Shown here: positions 26,401 to 64,000 of the stretch, piece after piece | Numbering within the stretch: position 1 is the first letter of the stretch | Layout of the letters: each line of letters starts with the position of its first letter | Assembly: GCF_037042905.1 (NCBI RefSeq) | Contig: NC_087245.1 | Location: forward strand, 7,827,501-7,891,500 | Direction: 5' to 3' | Origin: Lytechinus pictus | Taxonomy: Eukaryota; Echinodermata; Echinoidea; Temnopleuroida; Toxopneustidae | DNA: 64,000 nt | Position numbers and translations under genes: made by a program | The notes under the pieces: model-generated | What the model saw: only the letters and a program-made list of their open reading frames with translations | Databases searched by the model: none | Told to the model about the DNA's origin: nothing

Positions 26401-26970
26401 ATGTAACTTCTGCAAGAGAAGAAAACAAAAGTTTGAAAATAATCATTTTCAAATCATAAATCAGCATTATAACAGTTTATCCCAACACATTCACACTTTA
26501 AAAAAAATTTATATGGTTTGTATAAAGGTGATGGAATAGGATAGTTTTTATTGGTACATAATTGTCCATAGGCCATTGTCCAGGAAGGGGCCTGTTAGGA
26601 AGGGGGATCTATCATTCTACATGTTGAGGGATACTGGCTGGTGTATATTTCACATATTTGCATATTTGGACCACAATTTGAAACCACATCTTTGTGATAA
26701 GTGGTTATATCTCTGTTCCTGGTAGCAAATGTCTTGTCAAAATCCTCTGTCACTGACACTTATAATTCATTTTATTCTCAGGTCAGTGATGCCTCTACTC
26801 CCATGGCTACAATATCTGACAACAAGTACAGTGAACACAATGCAATACGAGACAAGTTCTTTATTCAAAACAATACCAAGAGACTGAAGAGTGATGACAG
26901 TGTTAGCCCAGAGAGGGCAGCAGACACAGTATCAAAAGAAAAGGTTGAGTGTGGATCATCACCAAGATGA
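5360..26970 (+). CDS. TRMT11: tRNA (guanine(10)-N2)-methyltransferase TRMT11, 11 coding exons (gene span)
   Basis: Joining 5360-5440, 17304-17372, 17760-18008, 18406-18543, 19202-19358, 20120-20239, 20819-20950, 21763-21832, 23641-23772, 25247-25361 and 26782-26970 gives an uninterrupted 483-codon frame ending in TGA. All introns are GT-AG. The protein aligns in order with human TRMT11 (463 aa): an N-terminal THUMP-type RNA-binding part (about 1-170), the conserved RHFIGNTSMD block (about 196-205), the SAM-binding motif DPFVGTG (226-232) and the catalytic DPPYG motif (315-319). In known systems TRMT11 with TRMT112 makes m2G10 on cytosolic tRNAs. The start is chosen at 5360; a second in-frame ATG at 5378 has a stronger Kozak context and would remove 6 residues. 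The C-terminal tail after residue about 460 is poorly conserved, as expected. No frameshift is seen. Confidence 0.95.
5601..6112 (+). repeat. Dispersed repeat R1, copy 1 (TRMT11 intron 1)
   Basis: About 510 bp starting CACTCCTAGTACCAATGAGG, with a GAGGTCCA...TGGACCTC palindrome near its start. A diverged direct copy lies at 13138-13661. Both contain GATCACGTGATACG and the TGACGTAAAAA tract in the same order. No coding capacity. The type is unknown; it may be a non-autonomous DNA element. Confidence 0.8.
6113..8240. other. TRMT11 intron 1 segment, no gene recognised
   Basis: Mostly AT-rich. Near 6775-6901 an ETS-like ACTTCCGGG lies upstream of an ATG at 6855 followed by a good donor (GTAAGT at 6902), so an alternative first exon is conceivable; the 47-nt ATG-to-donor segment is out of frame with exon 2. 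At 7228-7690 the motif GTATTACCGA or its reverse complement occurs four times. The function of either is unknown. Confidence 0.35.
8251..8480. mobile_element. Short hAT-like MITE, family H1 copy 1
   Basis: About 230 bp with poly-A and poly-G internal tracts, flanked on both sides by the 8-bp duplication TTGACACC (8243-8250 and 8481-8488). The left terminus AGGGGTGGATCTAGG resembles the better preserved copy at 27813-28026. An 8-bp duplication fits hAT superfamily insertion. Confidence 0.7.
8490..9120. repeat. G/C-homopolymer-rich MITE debris
   Basis: Several fragments with runs of 6-14 G or C, for example near 8562, 8730, 8830 and 9093-9106, plus GGATCC-containing borders near 8551 that resemble family H1. 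Probably decayed copies of the same short elements. No coding content. Confidence 0.55.
9633..10016 (+). repeat. Tandem repeat (about 168 bp) in the transposon 5' region
   Basis: The segment GCATTTTCTGTCTTTAGTCT starts at 9633, 9799 and (with changes) 9968, so the leader upstream of the transposase is present in about 2.4 copies with 166- and 169-bp spacing. Each copy includes an AGCAATGCCAAGA block; only the third continues into the transposase frame, which starts within it. Confidence 0.85.
10017..11045 (+). CDS. Tc1-family DDE transposase, apparently full length
   Basis: 342 codons without introns or stops, a usual length for Tc1 transposases. The N-terminal part has a paired-type helix-turn-helix (about 5-45), a GRPVSTT-type basic linker and a second helix-turn-helix (about 85-115). 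The catalytic domain shows FTDESRF, FMDDNARAH and SPDLNPIEHVWD; 34 residues separate the second Asp from the Glu, giving DD34E. The enzyme would cut and paste the flanking element by binding its inverted ends. ATG at 10017 is chosen because no upstream ATG is in frame. GC content is clearly above that of the surrounding intron. Confidence 0.95.
   Translation: MPRHHLSETDVARALGMLEAGLSQRRVARMMGVSHSVISRANQRHRETGLYSERPRSGRPVSTTPRDDRYLTNLSLRNRFHSARRLNNDFAAATGVIVSTQTIRNRLHRANMHARRPAQCVPLTPAHRRIRLNWAREHVRWTRQQWRRVLFTDESRFSLDHNDGRSRVWRRPGERFADPCIAEHDRYGGGSVMVWGGITYANRTRLYVVPGGAMTGVRYRDEVLEPIVVPFAENVGQNIIFMDDNARAHRARVVTEFLEGQGIERMEWPARSPDLNPIEHVWDMMGRSLEQLEAHPLGLQQLGVALEAAWDALDVRDINRLISSMRQRCEAVIAAGGGHTRY
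11318..11880 (+). repeat. Diverged copy of the 690-bp tandem repeat family
   Basis: Shares blocks in the same order with 15600-16900: a TATGCTAATTTATTCAT-type segment, TCTAACAATT, the GCTGACATGTAC block, TGTTGCGTAATTT and AAAAGTTGCGCAAGACTTGA. No coding content. It lies directly after the Tc1 element, so the Tc1 element may have inserted at its edge. Confidence 0.6.
11900..13840. mobile_element. Inverted-repeat DNA element with CCCAGGGAG ends
   Basis: The right arm (13664-13840) is the reverse complement of two left-arm pieces, 12943-13013 and 11900-12026, so the ends form long inverted repeats starting CCCAGGGAGCTCC. The right flank is TTAA and the left flank ATAA, compatible with a mutated TTAA duplication of piggyBac or Kolobok type, but this is weak. 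A 0.9-kb segment at 12027-12942 is absent from the right arm, and repeat R1 copy 2 occupies the centre, so the structure is nested. The 139-codon frame at 12006-12425 matches nothing I recognise. Confidence 0.65.
13138..13661 (+). repeat. Dispersed repeat R1, copy 2
   Basis: Direct, diverged copy of 5601-6112, including the GAGGTCCAAACATCAACATG palindrome and the GATCACGTGATACGCGTAG block. It lies inside the inverted-repeat element spanning 11900-13840. Confidence 0.8.
13963..14119. mobile_element. Palindromic MITE P1, uninterrupted copy
   Basis: 157 bp, with about 55-bp inverted ends starting CCTTGGTCACATTTGCTCTA and ending with the complement, flanked by TA on both sides. The small size and TA target suggest a Tc1/mariner-mobilised MITE. 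A second copy in PFK intron 2 (38764-40416) is split by another element, which makes this copy a reference for the empty site. Confidence 0.88.
14130..14935. repeat. Nested inverted-repeat region
   Basis: GGAGCCAGGGATTG occurs at 14138 and as its reverse complement near 14835. Segments around 14465-14560 and 14845-14925 are imperfect inverted copies sharing GTTCGGGTAGGTG and AGCGTAGTGTA. The GAGCCAGGGATTG unit also marks the foldback element at 32552-33193, so this is probably a rearranged relative. Confidence 0.55.
15164..15286. repeat. Palindrome with 44-bp arms
   Basis: Arms starting CTCAAGAACATGAATATTCA and ending with the complement flank a loop of about 35 bases. The arms differ at only two or so positions. 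ATGAATATTCATG half-palindromes also occur near 14260. The RNA or cruciform would be very stable; the role is unknown and it is probably a small foldback element. Confidence 0.85.
15415..16915 (+). repeat. Tandem repeat, about 690-bp unit, with G/C hairpin borders
   Basis: Two adjacent units (about 15495-16182 and 16183-16870) share ordered blocks such as CTGACATGCACTTAC, CCGCGTACCCGGG and AAAGTAAAAAGTCA. Each border carries an inverted homopolymer hairpin of about 7-12 G, GCC, a short loop, GGC and about 7 C, at 15421-15450, 15493-15520, 16183-16210 and 16871-16896. No coding content. Confidence 0.8.
17304..17372 (+). CDS. TRMT11: TRMT11 coding exon 2 (codons 28-50)
   Basis: Acceptor TTATGCAG precedes 17304 and donor GTATGC follows 17372; both ends are phase 0. 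Begins EIKSLVNHLG, matching human EIKSLLLLFG. Confidence 0.92.
17760..18008 (+). CDS. TRMT11: TRMT11 coding exon 3 (codons 51-133)
   Basis: Acceptor ATATTTTAG, donor GTAGGT, phase 0 at both ends. Carries the SPF start, the LMNRSVLAKSAIEVW block and KVHTFGKQLT, all typical of the THUMP-containing half of TRMT11. Confidence 0.95.
18406..18543 (+). CDS. TRMT11: TRMT11 coding exon 4 (codons 134-179)
   Basis: Acceptor TTTATACCAG, donor GTAAGG, phase 0. Contains FEDYG and FVGRW, matching LEDYG and YFGRW of the human enzyme. Confidence 0.95.
19202..19358 (+). CDS. TRMT11: TRMT11 coding exon 5 (codons 180-231 plus 1 base)
   Basis: Acceptor TTCTTTTAG, donor GTAAGG, ends in phase 1. Holds ISDGQ, RHFIGNTSMD and the SAM-binding motif DPFVGTG, whose last Gly codon is split by the intron. 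Confidence 0.96.
19545..19900 (+). repeat. 180-bp tandem duplication in TRMT11 intron 5
   Basis: TTGGCTAAAAACTGTGATCA begins at 19563 and again at 19743, exactly 180 bases later, and the two units are nearly identical through TATGCATTTAGGACATCTCA. The low divergence suggests a recent duplication. It lies between coding exons and does not disturb splice sites. Confidence 0.9.
20120..20239 (+). CDS. TRMT11: TRMT11 coding exon 6 (codons 232-271, phase 1 both ends)
   Basis: Continues the Rossmann-fold methyltransferase domain with GSLLVAAAHFGGYVAGCDIS, where the acidic residue of C-D-I binds the SAM ribose region in this fold. Acceptor TTTTGGCAG, donor GTGAGA. Confidence 0.95.
20819..20950 (+). 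CDS. TRMT11: TRMT11 coding exon 7 (codons 272-315 plus 1 base)
   Basis: Encodes RDENISANLEQYGL through LFDAIITD, ending at the Asp of the catalytic DPPYG motif; the first Pro codon is split by the intron. It follows a long pyrimidine tract (about 20640-20815). Acceptor TATGTCAG, donor GTAAGC. Confidence 0.95.
21763..21832 (+). CDS. TRMT11: TRMT11 coding exon 8 (codons 316-338, phase 1 to 2)
   Basis: Starts inside the catalytic motif (PPYGIRE) and runs into the poorly conserved charged loop of the family. Acceptor CTATTCAG, donor GTAAGT. Confidence 0.93.
22246..23443. mobile_element. DNA element D1, copy 1 (TRMT11 intron 8)
   Basis: About 1.2 kb beginning TACCGTAAGTAACGG and ending CTTACGGTA, related along its length to 55021-56227. 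Its right terminus lacks about 20 bp found in the other copy. Neither copy has a transposase frame, so it is non-autonomous. Short frames here such as 23164-23526 are not supported as genes. Confidence 0.78.
23641..23772 (+). CDS. TRMT11: TRMT11 coding exon 9 (codons 339-382)
   Basis: Encodes HVPATQSYFLSDIFTDLLNF and GRLVYWLPIYRPE, matching the human SYHLSDMFLDLLNFA and GRLVYWLPVYTPE blocks. Acceptor TTCTTACAG, donor GTAAGT, phase 2 at both ends. Confidence 0.95.
25247..25361 (+). CDS. TRMT11: TRMT11 coding exon 10 (codons 383-421)
   Basis: Encodes HHPCLEIISNDEQ and SRRLITMEK, both conserved TRMT11 blocks. Acceptor CATTTCAG, donor GTAAGT. Confidence 0.95.
26782..26970 (+). CDS. TRMT11: TRMT11 terminal coding exon 11 (codons 422-483 and TGA)
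   Basis: Acceptor TATTCTCAG. Contains HNAIRDKFF, which matches the HNSFREKYF block just before the human C-terminus, then a Ser/Lys/Glu-rich tail and a TGA stop at 26968-26970. Confidence 0.92.
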   Translation, partial: VSDASTPMATISDNKYSEHNAIRDKFFIQNNTKRLKSDDSVSPERAADTVSKEKVECGSSPR

Positions 26971-27609
26971 CACCATGATACATGAAGAACAAGATATTAG
27001 CCTGCATAGGTGAGATAATGGACAATGAAGACCCAGACTGGTATAATGAAGGCTTATCGCCTCTTTCTTTATCCAACTGAAATTCCTGGATCAATCAAGG
27101 AGAAATGTTGGAAGTCAACAGACTTTGGATGCTGCCCACCATGAATGGTCTACAAAGGCATTGATATTATGCATTGTGCATAACACATTGGAACAGCATC
27201 TCTAATTGCCTTACAGATATGTTGTCATCCTGGCCATTGGATTCTTGCTTGCTTGCATACAGTGTATACTAATGCGTATATGGGGACTACCCAAACAATT
27301 AGTAGTCAAAATACATGACACAACAGCATGCCATACTACATGGAAGCAAGTATGTTGTTTTTAGCTTGAACCTGAAGCAGGCCAAGGTAAAGTCATTTTA
27401 GGTCCTTGTTACACTACTGATACAGCCAATTGTCAGTGGCAAATCATGCATATGGAGTTTAACAACCAGTCATTGGTATAAAGTGATCTCTGGAATCATA
27501 ATCTCTAATATGTTCAAGCAACTTTTAGTGAGCATTTTCTGTTGAATTGTGATACAGCAGTTTTCAGCAGCTTCTTTTTGCCATTGAATTGTGATACAAA
27601 ACAATACTT

Positions 27610-27644
27610 AATTATAACCCTTGGTTGGACCAAGGGTTATAATT
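27610..27644. repeat. Perfect 16-bp stem-loop downstream of TRMT11
   Basis: AATTATAACCCTTGGT, a 3-base loop TGG, then the exact complement. If the TRMT11 3' UTR reaches here the transcript would fold into a stable hairpin. It is about 640 bases after the stop codon. It could also be a remnant of a palindromic MITE. Confidence 0.85.
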
Positions 27645-27812
27645 GGTTTTCCAAGCCAAATATTCCCAAACTTTGTTGGTTATGTTTCTTATGTTTACTA
27701 TGTTCTTTCCCTATTCCCATACAGTTATGAAGACGTGATATTCAATGTGACCTTTTACTGTTTGTGTCACAAGTGGCTATCCATAGACCAGATTTTAGAT
27801 GAAACCCTAGGT

Positions 27813-28026
27813 CAGGGGCAGATCCAGGATTTTCCAAAAGGGGTGGCACATTTTCCCTAGGAAAAATTTGACAAAGAAAAAGAAAAAAAAGGTCTTCACT
27901 ATCAAGGGGGGGGGGGGGGCACACTGTTTTAACAGCCTTTTTGCATTACATATTTTAATTGTGCCTCTCAAAGGGGGGGGGGGGCATTGGCCGGCTGTGC
28001 CCCCCCCCCCCCTGGATCCGCCAGTG
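27813..28026. mobile_element. Short hAT-like MITE, family H1 copy 2
   Basis: 214 bp with ends CAGGGGCAGATCCAGG and CCTGGATCCGCCAGTG, flanked by the exact 8-bp duplication CCCTAGGT (27805-27812 and 28027-28034). The 8-bp duplication with a central CTAG and CA-starting ends fits hAT elements. The interior is G-homopolymer and A-rich with no coding content. Confidence 0.85.
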
Positions 28027-28950
28027 CCCTAGGTCACAATATGGGTCAATATATACAAACCACGGTTCGCATGTATGGTACATGTACTTATGATTGTTGA
28101 GTGCAATCTTAATGCGACAGTAATGGACACAAAGAATCATATCCCTGGTGTTTTGAGAGTAGGCCATTCATTCAGGCAGTAATGATGAATACGCATGGGT
28201 CCATTTTAGAAATTTAATTACAGAATTGAAATGTCTGCATTTCTTCTAAAATGATAAAACTTGTAATATTGTAATAATATTTCCACTGAAGGGGCCCCTG
28301 CCCAAACATGTCCCTTTTCTTACATTATGGACAGAGGTCATGTTTATACGAGAGATGCCCAAGAAGTGTAATGCAAAGAATTTAGTAGGACATGTGAAAA
28401 TTGAGGTAATTAAAAAAATACTGAACTATTTTTTGTCATCACATGGTCTTCATAATTCATTGACAAGGTGCTTAATTACTGTTTAATATTTTCAGCCAAT
28501 TTTGAATAGTTTGAAAATGAAATAAGTATGGATTATAACAATAGCTGTAGTAATTGATTGTCATCATGGATCTCTATTTTAGATAGCATTGTTGAAGAAT
28601 GTGGATCACCTCTAATTAGAGAAATAAAACATTAATAAATAGATAATCAGTATGAATGGAAGTAAAAACTCTCACTCTTTTATAAAAAAAAGATAATGTC
28701 TATAGCCACTTATTTTAGTTTAATTTTTTTTTAAATTGAATTCAATAGTACCCAGTGTAGTACACCTTTATTCTAGATAGTATATGGTGTATCTAATGAG
28801 ACTAATTCTGATGCAATTGCTTAGCAACACAGGCTGTTTTTAAATATCATGTAATTGTAATTTGAACAAATATAGAGTATGATTGTTGTGTAAAGAACAA
28901 GCTTTTCAGTAATTTTATTCTTGATATTGAGATGTAAAACTAACGAATTT

Positions 28951-29852
28951 TTGTACGCACGTCTCGACGGGACGTATTATGGTATCACGCTTGGTGTCCG
29001 TCCGTTAATTTTTCCTTGTAAACGCGATAACTTCAGTTTTACTTAACCTAGGCTCATATAATTTGGTGTGTATGATACTAGCATAAATCCCAGGAAGCTT
29101 ATTGATTTTGAGGTCAACAAATCAAAGGTCAAGGTCACAATGACATGTGTTCATCTTACCCTTCTGCAGTCCTTGTAAACGCGATAACTTCAGTTTAACT
29201 TAATCTAGGCTCATATAATTTGGTGTGTATGATACTAGCATAGATCCCAGGAAGCCTATTGATTTCGAGGTCAAAAGGTCAAAGGCCAAGGTCACAGTGA
29301 CATGTTATCACCTTACCCTTCTGCAGTCCTTGTAAACGCAATAACTTCAGTTTAACCTAACCTAAGCTCATATAATTTGGTGTGTATGATACTAGCATGG
29401 ATCCCAGGAAGCCTATTGATTTGAGGTCAAAAGGTCAGAGTTCAAGGTCACACTGGCATGTGTTCATCTTACCCTTCGATCTGCAGTCCTTGTAAACGCG
29501 ATAACTTCAGTTTAACTTAATCTAGGCTCATATAATTTTGTTTGTATTATACTAGCATAGATCCAAGGAAGCCTTTTGATTTTCAGGTCAGAGGTCAAGG
29601 TCACAGTGACATGTTATCACCTTACCCTTCTGCAGTACTTGTAAACGCGATAACTTCAGTTTAACTAATCTAGGCTCATATAATTTGGTGTGTATGATAC
29701 TTAACTTTCATAGATATCAGCAATTCTATAGATTTTGAGGTCAGAAGGTCAAAGGTGAAGTCGCCACCTTCCACTTTTGTTGCTTGACCAATAACTCCAT
29801 TTTCCGCTTTACTGGCGGGCGTATTATGTGCTTGCCTTAGCGACACTCTTGT
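28951..29852 (+). repeat. Tandem-core element T2 with AAGGTCA motifs
   Basis: Starts near CACGTCTCGACGGGACG and ends near CTTAGCGACACTCTTGTT. Between lie five units of about 160 bp, each starting CTTGTAAACGCGATAACTTC and containing CTCATATAATTTGG and GGTCAAGGTCAC-like blocks. No coding content. The architecture parallels the larger elements in the PFK introns, but the unit sequence differs. Confidence 0.82.
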
Positions 29853-29907
29853 TGAAGAATGAAAGTATTGCTGTGATCAAGATTAATTGACGTTTAAGGA
29901 CTGGATT

Positions 29908-30050
29908 GAGAGAGAGAGAGAGAGGGGGAATGGGGGAGGGAAGAAGATTGAGACAGAATGGGAGAGAGGAAGAGAGCAGGAGAACAAGAAGAATAGAGAG
30001 AGAGGGAGGGCCAGAGGGGGTTGAGGGAGAGGGGAAGAGAGAAAGGATGA
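29908..30050. repeat. GA-rich low-complexity tract
   Basis: Runs of AGAGAG, GGGAGG and related purine sequence on the + strand, starting with a pure (GA)n block at about 29909-29924. The frames across it are composition artefacts. Confidence 0.85.
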
Positions 30051-30829
30051 ATCTTCATCTGTTTCAATCATGCAATATGTTGTATACAAAAACACAAAAG
30101 CATTGTGGTTTTTACCACAGGGGGGGGGGGGGTTGCTGTCATTACCATTTTCCTACATGTACTTTGAAATTGGATGTTAAAAAATTTATCATCCTTCGAT
30201 CTCAGTGTACCCTAAACAAGTGCTTTGTTATTTTTTCCCATCTTTGATTATGCCTCTAATTTTTAATTTCTTGATATGGGGTAAATTGAAAAGTATACCC
30301 TTTATTTGGACTTTGGGCAAATTTGATACAATTTTCATTGTATATATGTTCATTGTCTAGCAAAGAAAAACACCCAAGCCTAATTTTTACTTTTTTTGTA
30401 CGAGTATGTTCACCATGTATTGGCAGTGGACCCCCTCTGCCCAATTTTTTTTTTCATAATGTAGGCCTATTTGAAGTGGTGGGATTGATACAAAAGAGGG
30501 GGAGGGGCAATAAATGGAAGTATTGAAAACAACATCAAGGAATAAAATTTGTAGAACCTGAGGTACAAGTACAACTATATGAGTACTCAACAAAGTAGAC
30601 TGTAGGCCTACTCAATAGGAGAACCAATATCCATGCATGTGGACAATAAAAGGAAATAGAATTGAATTGAGTGAAAAGGAAGATTGGGAATTGTCCCAAT
30701 ATGAATCCAGAAGGAAATGAATGAATTGAGGAACAGTAAAGATAAACAATATATTGTGAACAAAAAATATAGTAAGAAAAGTTATTGATTTTAAGGTTTG
30801 AACAAAATCAGAAACGGGGGGGAGGGGGA

Positions 30830-31148
30830 TAAATGAAACAAAGTCATCTCTCATCAGCATGGAGAAACTCCTCCACTGCCATTCTTTGCATGCGATTGAA
30901 TGTGTACGTGCATAAACGACCATGCGCAATGCTCCTCTCAATAGTCGTATTCTGCGCATATGTTTATCGTATCGGCCTTCACCTTCAGCTGGTATCTGTT
31001 ACTGGTAGGAAAGCCATTTCAGTCAAAATACAGCCGAATTATACTAATACTATATACAGTAAACCAACCGTTTTAGATCGTGTATAAGCTGTTGCTTGTA
31101 CCTCAAGACCTTTATTCTTTCCAGCAAGTAAGTGTAATCGAAGAGAAC
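30830..31148 (+). promoter_or_regulatory. Upstream region of PFK coding exon 1
   Basis: No clear TATA box. GCGCA-containing motifs near 30918-30960 (CCATGCGCAATG, CTGCGCATATG) resemble NRF-1 half sites. A good splice acceptor (TTATTCTTTCCAG ending at 31124) lies 24 bases before the ATG at 31149, so the first coding exon may be preceded by an untranslated or short coding exon upstream. The frame is open back to 31080, so an upstream coding start cannot be excluded. Confidence 0.4.

Positions 31149-64000
<32,852 letters not shown>

Larger units (their letters stand above)
26971..28660 (+). other. Probable TRMT11 3' UTR and downstream sequence
   Basis: No coding content after the TGA. Candidate AATAAA polyadenylation signals occur at 28623-28628 and 28634-28639, but the true cleavage site cannot be fixed by eye. 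The stretch includes a perfect hairpin at 27610-27644 and an H1-type MITE at 27813-28026. Confidence 0.4.

Overview
This is a eukaryotic genomic window from a metazoan. It holds two protein-coding genes split by spliceosomal introns, both on the + strand, in AT-rich DNA that is dense with transposable elements. The repeats (hairpin-capped tandem-core elements, long-TIR MITEs, tRNA-derived SINEs) and the gene sequences suggest a marine invertebrate deuterostome, most likely an echinoderm such as a sea urchin. That placement is inference from repeat style, not a species identification.

Gene 1 (5360-26970) is a complete 11-exon TRMT11, the catalytic subunit of the tRNA guanosine-10 N2-methyltransferase. 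Joined exons give 483 codons; every junction keeps frame and uses GT-AG. Exon 1 sits beside a short GC-rich promoter-like block and is separated from exon 2 by an 11.9-kb intron. That intron holds an apparently intact Tc1-type transposon with perfect terminal repeats, palindromic MITEs and a roughly 690-bp tandem repeat capped by G/C hairpins.

Gene 2 (31149 to beyond 64000) is the first 13 coding exons of a eukaryotic ATP-dependent 6-phosphofructokinase. It covers the whole catalytic N-terminal half and the start of the regulatory C-terminal half (516 codons); the remaining exons lie past the right edge. Its N-terminus is longer than in vertebrate PFKs and is rich in Ser-Pro sites.

PFK introns carry five copies of one element family (34.6, 38.8, 42.3, 44.0, 47.5 kb) and one related copy (57 kb), all in the direction of transcription. 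Each has 170-180-bp tandem core units with AGGTCA-type direct repeats; those with intact ends have 11-bp inverted termini and a 5' hairpin. One copy is nested inside a MITE whose empty relative is also in this window, so the insertion site can be reconstructed. PFK intron 1 also holds a compact promoter-like cassette with three octamer motifs, two CCAAT boxes and a TATA box.

The two genes look like ordinary neighbours about 4.2 kb apart, with no functional link visible. Bases 1-5200 and 59374-64000 hold no gene that can be supported. No bacterial-type operon, CRISPR array, rRNA or free-standing functional tRNA gene was seen.
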